64,000 bases of DNA from Cyclotella cryptica (taxonomy: Eukaryota > Bacillariophyta > Thalassiosirophyceae > Thalassiosirales > Thalassiosiraceae), in the NCBI GenBank assembly GCA_013187285.1, contig JABMIG010000145.1, positions 337,501 to 401,500 on the forward strand. Reading direction: 5' to 3'. Shown here piece by piece: positions 34,882 to 46,864 of the stretch. The notes beneath the pieces are model-generated. The model saw nothing but the letters and a program-made list of their open reading frames with translations, had not been told where the DNA came from and made no database searches. The position numbers and the translations under genes were made by a program. The stretch's first letter is position 1. Each line of letters opens with the position of its first letter.

Positions 34882-36470
34882 ATGTGGTCTCCGTCGCCCC
34901 TCGTCCTCGTCGCACTGCTTCTTGCCGTCAGCTTAGGTGAATGCCACTCCAGTGGCTCTTCAGTAACAGATTGTACCCGCAACTTCTGCCATGTCGAACT
35001 CACGCCCAACTTGCTTAAGAGGTATAGAATCACCGTCCCCGCTGGCAACACTGATAGAACCTGTCCCGATTGCAAGATCACTATACAACTCGAACTCGAT
35101 GGATATTCGTGGATTGGAATAGGAGTTAGTCAGAATGGAGGGATGGTGGGGAGCCATGTTGTCATGTGAGTTTCCAAATTCGTGTTCCATTTGATTACGA
35201 CGTGACATGTTGATCTAATTGGGATGAGTAATATTGCGAACCTTTCGTAGTGGAGAGCCCGGATTGTCTGAGCCCAAGGCATATTATTTGAATGGCAAAA
35301 CCCAATCGCTCATTAAGCCCTCGGATATTGTGTTGGAGGATGCCACCATTGATTTTATTAACGGTCAAACAATCATGGAATTTACCACAACTTTAGAGAG
35401 CTTAGGTGTGGAGTCCCCCATTGATCAAGAACCAATTGGCATCAGCTTGTATGGAAAATCGTCGTTCATCTGGGCTCACGGAAACGATGGCGAAAATGAA
35501 CTCAAATATCACGGAGGAAACAAAGCTTCATACGAAGTGAATGATATGTCAATTGGTACAGGCGATGAGGCAGCACAGAGTCAGATTGCTATGAGCGGAA
35601 GCATTTCAAACACTAGGTCAAAGTGGTTAGCACATGGAATTCTAGCTTTTGTTTCTTGGGGAATGTGTGCACCATTGGCGATTACTGCTGCAATCTTTCG
35701 AGATTTTGAAGGGAACTCACTTTGGAAGAAACATTTCAGTGAAAAATTGTCGAAATGGTGGTTTTACATCCATGTAGGTTGCAACTCTTTGAACTATTTC
35801 TTCACGTTGGTGGTGTTCTCCATTGCAGTATCAACGATTAAGAAGGAAGGCTCTCCGAAATGGTACCATTCACACTCCAAGGTACGAGAGCAGTGATTCT
35901 GAATCGTTGATCTTATTTCCTTCCTATGTCTCAGAATTTTATTTCGTCATACAGATGGGATTGGCAATATTCTTACTTGCGACTTTTCAGGTTGCTGGGG
36001 GATTGTTGCGTCCAGCAGGAAAGATGACGATTTCTTCAACGGACGACGTATCGGACCCTGTTGAGCCAATCAAAACAAACAAGAGACAAATTTGGGAGCT
36101 TGTCCATAATGTTTTTGGTATTGCCCTGTTCCTATTTGGAGTGTGGCAAATCTACGCTGGAATGGTGCTGTACAAGATGAGATATGACAATTCCAACTTC
36201 GTCGCTGTTGCGTTTTTCTACATCATTTGGATGGGAATGTGGACTGCACTCATTGTTGGGGGAACTATTTACAAATGGAAGTATCAGAAGGATGAAGTTG
36301 GGTCAGCAGAGGAAGTGAAAAGGATTGAAGACGACAATGGTATGGAGAATGAAAGCCAACTTGAATTGTCAGAGTCGCCCAACGAAGGCGCTAGTGATGT
36401 GCCCCACAAGGAGTCAGAGGAAAATATTGATGACGAGACGGGCAAGAAGTCAGAGGCAGTTTTCATTTAG
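34882..36470 (+). CDS. DOMON-cytochrome b561 transmembrane redox protein, three exons
   Basis: Exons 34882-35165, 35251-35881 and 35955-36470 give 476 aa. Introns are GTGAGT...TTTCGTAG and GTACGA...CATACAG, and both joins are in frame (SHVV/IGEPG and HSHSK/MGLAIF). A signal peptide (about 1-21) precedes a DOMON domain (about 30-190) with GYSWIGIGVSQNGGMVGSHVV. Five hydrophobic helices follow, starting at WLAHGILAFVSWG, WWFYIHVG, MGLAIFLLATFQVAGG, IWELVHNVFGIALF and AFFYIIWMGMW. His residues in HGIL, IHVG, HSHS and VHNV fit the haem ligands of b561 domains. The family moves electrons across membranes, often using ascorbate; the partner here is unknown. The C-terminal tail is cytosolic and acidic. 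It lies between two HAD paralogues. Confidence 0.85.
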
Positions 36471-36678
36471 GGAAGTCGAAATTCAAGTTTGTTGAGATAT
36501 CAGTGAGCCTTGGACAAACTTTAGGATTGGATTTAGTGTTGAGTAATTTAGAGAAAAAGTGCATTTCGACAAGACGTTTATTTACAATGGTCATCGGTCA
36601 TATACAAATTTAAAACTACACAGAGAACGACTCCATGGCAATCGCCTCTCAAGACGTCGACGTCAATAGAACACTGAC

Positions 36679-37991
36679 TCACTGTCCCTTCAAAATCTCG
36701 TCGATTGCATCGGGAAGCATGGACAACATCGTTACCCGTTTGTCAACCATGTTTTCTGCAGCATCATTCATTGCCTTCCTGTTGGCAAGTTCTTCAACTG
36801 AGGCTGTGTTCCAATCCGGCATTATAGGATTCTCTCCAAATCTAAGTTTTGCCGTCTGCCCATACTCTTCATCCAAATCAAGGAGAATAGTTTTCGCACC
36901 ACAAGAGGCACTTCCGCCAACGTCATATGCAAGATCGTCTCCAATGTGAATCCATACTGGCTCATCGCACTCCTCATCCTCGCAGTCATCTGACTTCTTC
37001 ATTTCTTTGCTATTCTCTGAGAGCTGTAAGTATTTATCGTAGGCAGCCTGATAAATCCATTGCAAACCTGCATTACCGTCAACATGTCCAAGCTCTTTAA
37101 AGAACTCCATTCTTCCCGCTGCATCATCTTCCCAACTCATGCAGAAGTCGAAATAAGGCGCAAGACTGAAGACCATGAGCATAGGATTCGCCTTCCCATC
37201 TGTAACAGCACCGATTATTACGTTGGGGTGCTTTTCCTTTATTTGCTGAAGTGCTGTAATGATTTCGGGATATAAAAGGCGTTCTGCTGAGTGGTGACGT
37301 TCACGCTCCCAAGCCGAGTAGATCGACTCGACGACTGTTGATGAGACTGCTGTTTTGGCCCATCTTATTGAACATGAAGGTGGGTGAGACTCCCATGGAA
37401 AAACTTAATCACGTAGCACAGGTCTCTTGAGTGCACTTACTTCTTGGCACTGTTCTTCAAAGGTGCTGTCAAACTCTCCACCTCGGTAGCCCAATCCTCC
37501 GCGCATTCCTTCAGCTTCTTCTCGTACATCACTCTTTCCATCTCCTTCTTAATAGCTTGAAGTCTAACCTCGGTGTGAGTCATACTGACACCAGCAGCCC
37601 CTGCATCTTCTCTAATTTGCTTCCCAACTTTGACAATATCTTCGGGGTCTATTGAGTATCCGTATCGTTCCATGGCAGAGGAGAATGCCTTGTTGGCATC
37701 AGAGAGGACTGGCTCGATGGGGTAAAGCGAGTCGTCGAGGTCAAATGTGATGAGACCGAGGGTCTTCTTGGTCTTCTTCGAAGAGGAGGACGCCTTGCCA
37801 TTCGCGGCCGACGTTTCTGGCATTACAGCTGCCGACGACGCAAGTCGAAGAGAAATTACTGACTTCGGAGGGGGGACGAATCGAACTGAAGGTGACGTGG
37901 ACATTCGTAGTGAGAAAGCCTCAACATGATTGTGGTTGGATGTCGTAAAGACTACGACAGAGACAGAGATGAAAGCGGAAGTAAATTTCAT
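36679..37991 (-). CDS. Plastid-targeted HAD phosphatase (pyrimidine 5'-nucleotidase-like), paralogue 2
   Basis: Exon 1 is 37991-37441, the intron 37440-37364 (GTAAGT...TTCAATAAG), and exon 2 37363-36679, giving 411 aa. The join reads NSAKK/WAKTAVSSTVVESIYSAW. The intron is at the same Lys codon and phase as in the paralogue at 29.6 kb. Motif I is FDLDDSLYP (about 83-91), with Ser where the paralogue has Thr. Motif II is in GAVTDGKANP, and motif IV is HIGDDLAYDVGGSASCGAK. The N-terminus has a signal peptide ending VEAFSLRM, again with Phe after a small residue, as expected for plastid import in diatoms. The substrate is unknown. It is roughly 45-50% similar to its paralogue by eye. Confidence 0.85.
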
Positions 37992-38859
37992 GTCAGAAGA
38001 AGAATGCAGAGCAATCGGCGGCTTAGTACGGAGAGAGCAGATAGTACGGAGAGAGCAGATAGAGAAATCTAACAGTTACTGAGGATGAAATTAAAACTTG
38101 CGAATGGAAAAATAATGTGATGTTCGAGGTCGAAGGAACCGGAATTGCAGGGTGCCATGGTTAACGTCATGACAGAATTCAACGAAAAGATGCACGCGCG
38201 TAAACATCTTGCATCCCGCAAGATCCGGAACCAAGAAAAAACTGCAGAGCTGTCAACAACATCACACAAGCCTTTAGAATCAGAACTTTTATTAGTGCTA
38301 TGTAAAACGAATCAGTACATAATTTTAAAGTTAGAAAACTTTGAATGCCTATGGATTTAATAAAGCATCCGAACGAATTTCAATATTTCTATGTGACAGA
38401 TGAAACAAAATGTCAAGAAATTCTTCGAAATCGATAGCTGTTCCTACATAGATCGTAACTGAGAACTACCTACCGTCTATCAGATTTTTTGCTAATAATA
38501 TAACTGTTGCTTTCTCTCCAATACCACTGTGTCTCATTTGTCACAAAACCCGGTCACACCACCTGTAACACCTCTTAAAAACAATTTATGGCATGTTATT
38601 GAAGAGTGACTGTTAGATAAAATGCTTTTTGCAGTAAGATTCGACAGTGATTGAAAGTAAACTACAATCATATTAAGAACATTTTGACAGTTAGAAGCTA
38701 AGGGACTTTCGTAAGAAATTTCTGAACTTTATGCTCTTACGTCACTACCGTATTTCTTGGATAGTAAGTCCGGAAAATGTCAAAAGATACTAATGTCGAT
38801 TCTTAAGGGGGCGATATGGTGGCATATGTGAGTAAAGCGAGCGCTGAGAGAGATGACCA
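37992..38859. other. Spacer between HAD2 and a retroelement fragment
   Basis: An 18-bp direct repeat (TAGTACGGAGAGAGCAGA) occurs twice in tandem at 38024-38059, just upstream of the HAD2 start. The rest is AT-rich with no gene. Confidence 0.6.
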
Positions 38860-39540
38860 GTGGTCAAAGCTCAGTTCACCCATAGTATGCAACAATGGCA
38901 TGGGCTCGAATGGGAGTTCTCTCCTCTCTCCAGATCTTGCCAGTACATGGACCTTACCCTGACTCTCTCCGGGCGAACAATTCAATCTACACTATTTGAA
39001 AAACCTCAGAACCTATACCTCTACTTGCCCCCTCACTCCTCACATCCCAAGGGGCCACTCCAAAGCCTCATATACGGCAATATCCTACGAATACACCGCC
39101 TCTGCTCGTCACCGAGAGACGTCCACAAACACACCCGTTCCTTCTTTCATCGCCTCATCAACCATGGACATGATAACACCATACTCACACCACTATTTCG
39201 ACGCGCAACCAACAACGCACTGACGTACATGTCTTGCTCCAAGGACGAACATGACACTCACCAACAGACCAAACAGTCCAAGACTGACCATACGATCTTC
39301 CTCCACCTCCAATACCATCCACAAGACCCCACAGCACGGGAACTCCAACAAATTTGGCAAGAGACAATTGCAACACCACCCAATGACACCCCACTATCGC
39401 ACCTACAGAACATCGACGGCATAAACATCCCCGTTCGATCACTAACCATCGCTTATAGCCGCCCACCAAACCTACGAAATCAATTCTCTATTCGCAACAT
39501 CAAAAACAGGGGGCGTGCTGTGTCCTCCTACCTTCCTTGA
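38860..39540 (+). pseudogene. 3' end of a non-LTR-type reverse transcriptase element
   Basis: 226 codons. MQQWHGLEWEFSPLS and YMDLTLTLSG, then STLFEKPQNLYLYLPPHS, GNILRIHRLC and FFHRLINHGH follow the order of the RT palm end and thumb seen in Penelope-like and related diatom elements. The frame ends naturally at VSSYLP. The finger and catalytic YxDD part is missing upstream, so this is a 5'-truncated copy. The exact family is uncertain. Confidence 0.5.
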
Positions 39541-39981
39541 CAGACACTCAACACGCCCCCTTTTTTTCGCCCCCGCCATGGCAGCTGACTCCGTCAGCTT
39601 GGCCATGCCGGGCCCTCAAAAAAGGCTCTACAATAGGGCCATCTATCACTTCCCACCTTCCCACTCCACACAATGTCCACAATTATATGTTCAAAAATTA
39701 GAAGTATCCATTTCTGGGCTATGCCGTGCCCCCACACTACCCTATCCCCTCCTCCTCTCTATGTCCATTCGGGATATAAAACGGATTTTTTTGCCTATTA
39801 TTCTTGTTGCTACCATACCACTGATGAGCCATATTGGCGAAACAAGAGATGCCATTGTTTGGTCCCTGGCAACTTCCGTTGTTAAAATAGTGTTAATGGC
39901 TAACATCCGAACTTAACCATTTCAATAGTTAAACTGGACATCCCAAACAAGTTTTTAAATAAGTGTGATACAACCAAAATC

Positions 39982-40527
39982 ATGTCCTCCGGATCTGCGT
40001 CACATCGAACCACCGCTTCGGGCAACAAGCGCACAGCACGGCACCTCGACCCCGAGGAGATGTTGAAATCATTGCGCGCTGCCTCCCTCTCCATCACCGC
40101 TGACGCCGTCGACGCCTCCATCGCTCCACACGCACCCAACGTCGACACTACGTGCGTCCGAACCAACATCTCGGCCCTTGAAGCGGCCTCCACGACAATC
40201 GAAGCCTTCGTGCGGACGCTCCGTTACCCACAACAACGAGCCGTCTTCAAGGATAACGCCCTGCGTTACTTGCACACTTTCGCCGACTTCTACTGCGAAA
40301 GCAAGACCCTCCTGAAGACGAAGGATGATCCGTCCCATTGCCCTCCGTCCTGCAACGTCACGATACCGTTGCACCCGACGCAAAGGGTAAAAGAGAGCGT
40401 GGCATTCAAGGCTCTCGCCGACGAATCGGCACGGATCGCAAGCGAACTCAGCCTCAAAATGGCTGCTCAAATACTAAAATGCAAGTGTTTGAATAACTTG
40501 GACAGACATTTTTTGATGCCTAACTGA
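39982..40527 (+). pseudogene. Probable 5' ORF start of a similar retroelement, truncated
   Basis: 181 codons, high GC compared with the AT-rich sequence that follows. Helix-rich text such as HLDPEEMLKSLRAASLSI and FKALADESARIASEL. It begins 440 bp after the RT end above, in the same orientation. Similarity breaks off near 40480, where composition changes abruptly. Assignment to the same element family is inference from context. Confidence 0.35.
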
Positions 40528-41466
40528 AGTCAGGTATCATTTGATGCATGTGGACAAACATCAGGGAACATAAACCAAGCCTGATTGGCCAGATCACCCT
40601 TTTGTTGTCGATATTTCCTAATTTGTGACACAATGAAAGTATGGGTGCAAGTGGGAGTTTAGTTTTACCTGCGATGGCATGGGGTGAATTGCCAAAGATA
40701 TCTATTCAAGACAAGTAGTATTGTGATGCTGAGCAGAGCCCAATATATGTCCTGCATGTTAGAAGTGTCTTGATGGATACAAACTTTTGGTGCAGATGTC
40801 AATGTTGCATAAACTCTGACACCAAAGATTACAATAGCTGCAATTCCATTTCACAAGAATACAAATAATATCAATTGAGTGACATTTCTGCATGCTTTGA
40901 ACTGTTTAGTATCTTGCACTACTGATGATGTCTTTCAAACAAAATAGGTTCTCAGGGGAGCTATCGAGCTGCTCTACACACTTGAAGAATGGCCACACCA
41001 GTACATGATTAGTCTTCTTGAGGGTGTTAAAAATGTGGCACTTAGACACCTCTCCTGAGTTATGCCTGAATATTGTTGGCAGGTGGAATGTCATATGGGT
41101 ATTGAATGCCTCCCACTCCCATGTTTCTGCTCGTTGTGTTCATCTTTCTTTAGGTCTTGCCAAGGTGCAGTATCCATTTTTGTCTTGATAATCTTCTTCC
41201 ATGGCTGGCAGGACTTATGACTCATCAGATAAATGGTTGGCATAGATAAAGAATTTGTGTCCTGATGACCTCAGCCTTCTGTTCTGCATTTTTGTTGCCT
41301 CTCCTAAAGAAAGTGTCAATGGCAACAATAGCAGCAATTTCATTCCATAGTAGATGGCATTTCAGACAACAAAAATTTCAGCTCTGGACACTAATCAACA
41401 TATTCTAGATATTTATTTGAGATGTATAAATGCAATGAAAGTCTTGACAAGGCAACCTTGTGCACT
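40528..41466. other. AT-rich spacer
   Basis: No supported gene. It ends with the GCACT copy (41462-41466) that is the left target duplication of the gypsy element. Confidence 0.6.
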
Positions 41467-41942
41467 TGACATAAGCTAAGGATACCTACGGGTACCCCTG
41501 ACCCAACCAGGCCCCACAAGAAAAGGCCATAGGTACAAATACCATTCCCACTGACAGGGGAAGTATGCAAATTCCAACTCATTACTTTCTCAGAAAGAAT
41601 ATTTGAGGTACATACCTGTCAGGTATACACCACAGAAACAATGAGTTGAGTAAAGCAGTTGACAGGGTTCAACTGCTCAACTGAAGAGCCTGAAAGTGTG
41701 ATGCTTTCTCAACTGGTAAATTTACAGTGTGAGAGCTTCTCTGCAAATATTGGACACACTAGCCTCCAATATATTGCGTGTCAAACATGACTTACATGGT
41801 AAATTTGAGAGGATCACCATTGGTCAATCCTCATTTGTTGATCATTTCAATAGCTCATAAAAATAATTTCCAATCAGCTGGAACACCCCTTTTTTCCACT
41901 TCTATACCTACACTTAATTTCAATTACTTCCGGCTTAGGTCA
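41467..41942 (+). repeat. 5' LTR of the gypsy element
   Basis: Starts TGACATAAGC, ends GGCTTAGGTCA. About 94-95% identical to 56364-56838. Confidence 0.88.
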
Positions 41943-42158
41943 CTATCAATCAATACTCCAGCCGAACTTAGTACGTTCGACGCACTACAACGAAGAAGGC
42001 TCTCCCGACGACCCATAGGCGGTTGACAAGAACAAATTGCGTCTCTACCGTACTCCGTTCATCACGCACCACCGTGCGAACGATTTTTTTCTAGATCCTC
42101 CAAGAGTTCTTACAAGAAGCTTTTTATCGGCACCAGCCTAGGAGAAAAGTTAAGAGCC

Positions 42159-43536
42159 ATGACCTCCGTGAAAGCCTTTCCAGAAGGACTCAAGTGGATC
42201 AAGTGCAAACGTGGCATGGGTGGTAAGAATTCCCCCATACGCTACATTCCCGAGCAGGATCCTGTGCAGGATGCCCTCGAGAAGAACAAGAAGACCACCT
42301 ACTTCAAGTTGACTCTTCCCAACACCGGGAACAAGCTAAAGGTGGCGGTGTGGGCGTCTGTGACTCCCGAGCAGTTCTTGCTGCATGTACGCTCCGTGAT
42401 TCACGTGTGCAAGTAAATGGGGCTTGACACAAATTTCAATGAATGGCCAAGCTCGACGCCAAAATCGCGAAGGGTCAGTTTACGCAATTGCGTAACTCCA
42501 AAAAGAAGAAGAAGGGCGGTAAGAGAGATGCAGCCGGTACAACCACCGAGGCTGTAGTGCCCACCCTAGCTGAAGTAAAGGCTTTATACAATAAGGCCAT
42601 AAAGGCCCTAGAAGCCGCTAAGCTCGCCGTCATCACGGCACGAGTGAAACTCTTTGAGCTGTATGGAAACCTCCTCTCCGACGAGGCCCGTCAGCCTTGG
42701 GAGGAGGTCATCAAGGCCCAAGTGACTCGCGCTCTTTGGGAAGACATAACGGGGGTACCGCACACGGAGACTCCCACGAAGACTTGGGACTCGTTTCACT
42801 AGTGTGTCATGTTCCACCTGTTGCACGTGTTCCGTCATGATGCAGGTGAGGCCGTCAAGTACTACATCACCAACACATTAAAGAAGCCCAACAGGGTCTC
42901 CATACATCAGTTTTTTGTCCAAGTAGAACAGCTCAACAGCTACCTTGAGACGTTGCCCTGCCTGTATTACAGCCTAAAGGCTAATCAGGCTACCAAGAAG
43001 GTATTGCTCCTTGATGATGCCAACCTCGCGACTCACCTTTTGCGCATTTGTCCGGCCAAGTGGCAGACCCAATATGACTTGACAGAGAATACCACTCCTG
43101 TCAGTACCAGGGCCCTTCTGTTGGTCCTAGAGAACATCAAGAACAATGCAGAACTCGAAGTCAAGCCCGCCAGTACGTCCAAGGCAAAGGGGGCTGATCA
43201 GAAGTGGAAGATGGATTCAATGCACTCCCGCATCCCCAATAAGCCCAAGAAGGTGGGCTGGACGGAGAAGCACTGCGTATTGTGCAAGAAACATGGGGGT
43301 CGCACAAAAGTCACAACACACATGACTGCTGCTGTTACAACAAAGATGGTACTCTGATCAAGAAACATGGGGGCCAAGGTAAGCCCCATTCCAAAGAAAG
43401 GATACCGGAAGTTGCAAACTTCGCCCAAATAGTCCAGGCAGAGTTGAAGAAAGCACTCCGCAAGAAGTCTAGCAAGCACAAGAAACGCCGCGCCAATGAC
43501 TCGGAAAGTGATAGCGACACCGACGAAAGCTCCTGA
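42159..43536 (+). pseudogene. gag-like region of the gypsy element
   Basis: Lys-rich capsid-type text, including ARHPFFV-like helices and a Lys/Ser-rich end. It occupies the expected place between the 5' LTR and the protease. Broken fossil. Confidence 0.55.
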
Positions 43537-43879
43537 AGGCGCGGGTTGGATAGCACTGGGGAATTACATACTTGTAAGAAACGTAAATTAAATACAACTG
43601 ATAGCAAGTATACTACCCCCAGTCCGAGTAAAGCTATCCCAACAAATAAAAGTCAAAAAGCTAATAAAATAAATTAGCTGTCATGAAAGACAAAATATCA
43701 AAAAAATCTTGTTCCAAAACACAAAAGTCCGAATTAAAAATTTGGGATAAATTGAAGACAACGACCTCAACTATTCTAAAAAATCTTACGACCAAAAAGA
43801 TGTCTGTAACTACAAGAGGTCCACTGAGGTCAGTACAACTACGCCCAGTGTAAACTACAGTATCAAACAACCACAAAAG

Positions 43880-46580
43880 ATGGTTGCACCACACACCAAG
43901 GACCGCCTCGGTGTCACGACACTAGGGGCCATAATGGAACCAGCGACTGAAAGTCAATCCTCCAGAGCACGCAAACAACCTCTGATGAGTCGCTCCAGTA
44001 ACAGAATCAAAGTCCTACTGGACTCAGGATCCGATGGCGACCTTATTTTCCTACCAAAAGGAAAATACAAGCCCTTTCCCTACCTGACTAAGCAGGTGCC
44101 AAAGTTTTGGCATACGTCCAATGGGAGCTTCCAGACAACTGGATGGGGGAAGATCAGAGTTAAATTCTTTGAGTGCTCCAACAGCAAGGAATACTTTCTA
44201 CAACCAGATGTTGTGGAATACAAAGAAGATAGCATGACTAAACCAGGGTTTGACCTCATTCTTGATAGTAATACCTTGAAAGAGTTAGGAATTGTCCTAG
44301 ACTTTTGGACAAAAGAAATCACCCTAGATGACATCTCACTGCCAATGAGGGACATCAACATACTGAAAAAGAGAGCGACAGTTGAACGGGCTTGGAAGAT
44401 GAATAATAGCATCTACCAAGACACATCCATGGAACCCCAGAGTACGCTCGAGGCAACAAAACGCCTCATACACATACTAGATGCTAAATATGAAAAAGCT
44501 GATCTCAGGGCAATTGTCAAAGACAACTGCACACACCTAAGTAACCCAGAACAAGCAAAGTTACTGGAGCTCCTGCAAGAATTTGAGGAGCTATTTAGCT
44601 GGAAACTAGGTGACTAGGATTGTAAGCCGGTCTCCCTCCAGGTGAAGGAAGGAGCGCAGCCATATCATGGTCAGCCATGTAGAAACCACAAAGAGAGGGG
44701 TACAGAGACTATGTGACTTAGACGTACTAAAATGGGAGGATGATTCTGAATGGGCATCACCTACATACGTCATACCAAAAAAAGATAACACCGTACGGGT
44801 TGTCAGCAATTTTAGGGAAGTAAATAAACGTGTAGTGAGAAAACCATTTCCCATTCCCAAAATCAGCACCGTTCTACAAGAACTAGAAGGCTTCACATAT
44901 ACCACAGCCCTTGATCTAAACATGGGCTATTATACCATTAGATTGGATCCAGATGCGTCCAAAATATGCACCATTATCTTTCCGTGGGGTAAGTACTCTT
45001 ACCTACAGTTACCAATGGGTGTTGTATGTTCTCCCGACATCTTCCAAGCTAAGATGTCTGAGCTAATGGCAACCCTTGAGTTGATCCGAACTTACCTTGA
45101 TGATTTACGATGCATCAGCAAGGGTAGCCTGGAAGACCACCTTCATAAACTAAGAAGGGTCTTCATCAGGTTGCGAGACACAGGCTTGACGGTGAATGCA
45201 CGCAAGTCATCTTTCTGTGCTGTGGAGACAGAGTACCTAGGATATGTATTATCCAGAGATGGTATAAAACCACAACCAAAGAAGGTACAGGCAATACTCG
45301 CTTTAACCCTTTAGGCATGGTCCAGTACTACAGAGACATTTGGGCAAGACGCAGTGAAATACTGGCACCACTAACCAATTTGGTAGGGGAGTGTGGGCAC
45401 ACCAAGGTCACAAGGGCTATCAAAACTAAGGCTAACAATCTAAGAAAAAGCCATGGTATTGGGACAACATACTCCAGCAAGCATTCGACACTGTAAAGGC
45501 AACAATTGCTCGTGATGTTACCTTGGCCTACCCTGACTATTTGCAGGGCTTTGAGATTTACATAGATAGTTCCATAGTTCAGTTAGGCGCTGTTATCACT
45601 CAAAACAACAGGCCACTGGCGTTTTTCAGTAGAAAGTCCAACGCAGCAAAAATATAGCTTAACCGAACAAGAACTACTGGTCATAGTAGAAACACTAAAA
45701 GAGTTCAAAGGCATGCTTTGGGGGCAACACATCACGGTCTACACCGACCACAAGAATCTAATGCAGGATGCTCGAGGTCTGACCTCTGATCAATTGTATC
45801 GCTGGATATTACTCTTAGAAGAGTATGGCCCCACCATGGTGTATATCAAAGGCATCCACAATACAGTTGCGGATGCCATCTCATGACTGGACTATGGACC
45901 CGCCCTGGATGACAGGTCAACATGGATGACTTTCGCTCAATGTTGGCATCACCACAATGCCACACAGCAGGAAACATCCCCGACAAACACCGAGGAATCC
46001 ATGAACATTATCTCCGACAACTGAAGTGAATTTAAACTTCACTTCGAGACCCTTTGTGATTCATACGCTGAAGCGTAAGCCGACCATTGTCCGTAACCCA
46101 CAAGCGAATGCAATACTCCAGCGGGTGCATCAAACAATCATGGCAATGCTCCGCACAGCTGACTTAGACATGGCCAACACCATCAGCAAGAGTACATTGC
46201 TGACTTTCTCACAAACGCCGCATGGGTCGTTCGCTCTACCTATCACACAGTACTAAAAACCTCGTCAGAAGCAGCTATATTTGGATGGGACATGTTGTTT
46301 GACGTCCCCTTCGTTGCTGACTGGTCTAAAATAGGGGAATATAGACAAAAGCAAACCGATAAGAACACACATGGGAAAATGCTGCCCGTCTAGACTGGGA
46401 CTACCAGCCCAGTGACCAAGTACTGCTGCGAAAAGACGGTATTCTCTGCAAAACAAAAAGCCGGTATGAAAGTGATCCTTGGGCAATCATGTCAGTTCAT
46501 ACGAATGGCACCATAAGTGTTCAACACGGAACTAAACCTGAACGATTGAATATTAGGAGAGTTACACCATACTTTGCATA
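43880..46580 (+). pseudogene. pol region of the gypsy element (protease, RT, RNase H, integrase remnants)
   Basis: The aspartic protease motif VLLDSGSDGDL, RT blocks VVSNFREVNKRVVRKPFPIP and the YLDD active-site box, RNase H text (YTDHKNL) and a short integrase-like tail appear in that order, which defines Ty3/gypsy. Broken in several places. Confidence 0.8.
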
Positions 46581-46619
46581 ACTTAAGTCTCTGTTAATCC
46601 TCACTCTCTAGACTACACT

Positions 46620-46840
46620 TGAAGAAGAGCACCATGGTGGTGATAAAATCTACCTACTAGATTTATGAGGATGGTGCTCGAACTACGCTAGCAGGCAAAG
46701 AGCAGTCCCAGATGTGGGTGGTTCCATGGCTGTGCAAGTGGCTGAGGGCCAGACCCTGTGGGGCCGCTAACAGGTTCCAAGGCCGCTAACAGGTTCCAAG
46801 GTCAGGATATGGCCCTAGGCCTTAATTGTACTTAGCTACA
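46620..46840 (-). repeat. Copia LTR, left copy
   Basis: Starts TGAAGAAGAGCACCA, ends TTAGCTACA. It contains a tandem GGCCGCTAACAGGTTCCAA. Confidence 0.9.
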
Positions 46841-46864
46841 CACCCTCGCAGCTACATCGGGGAC

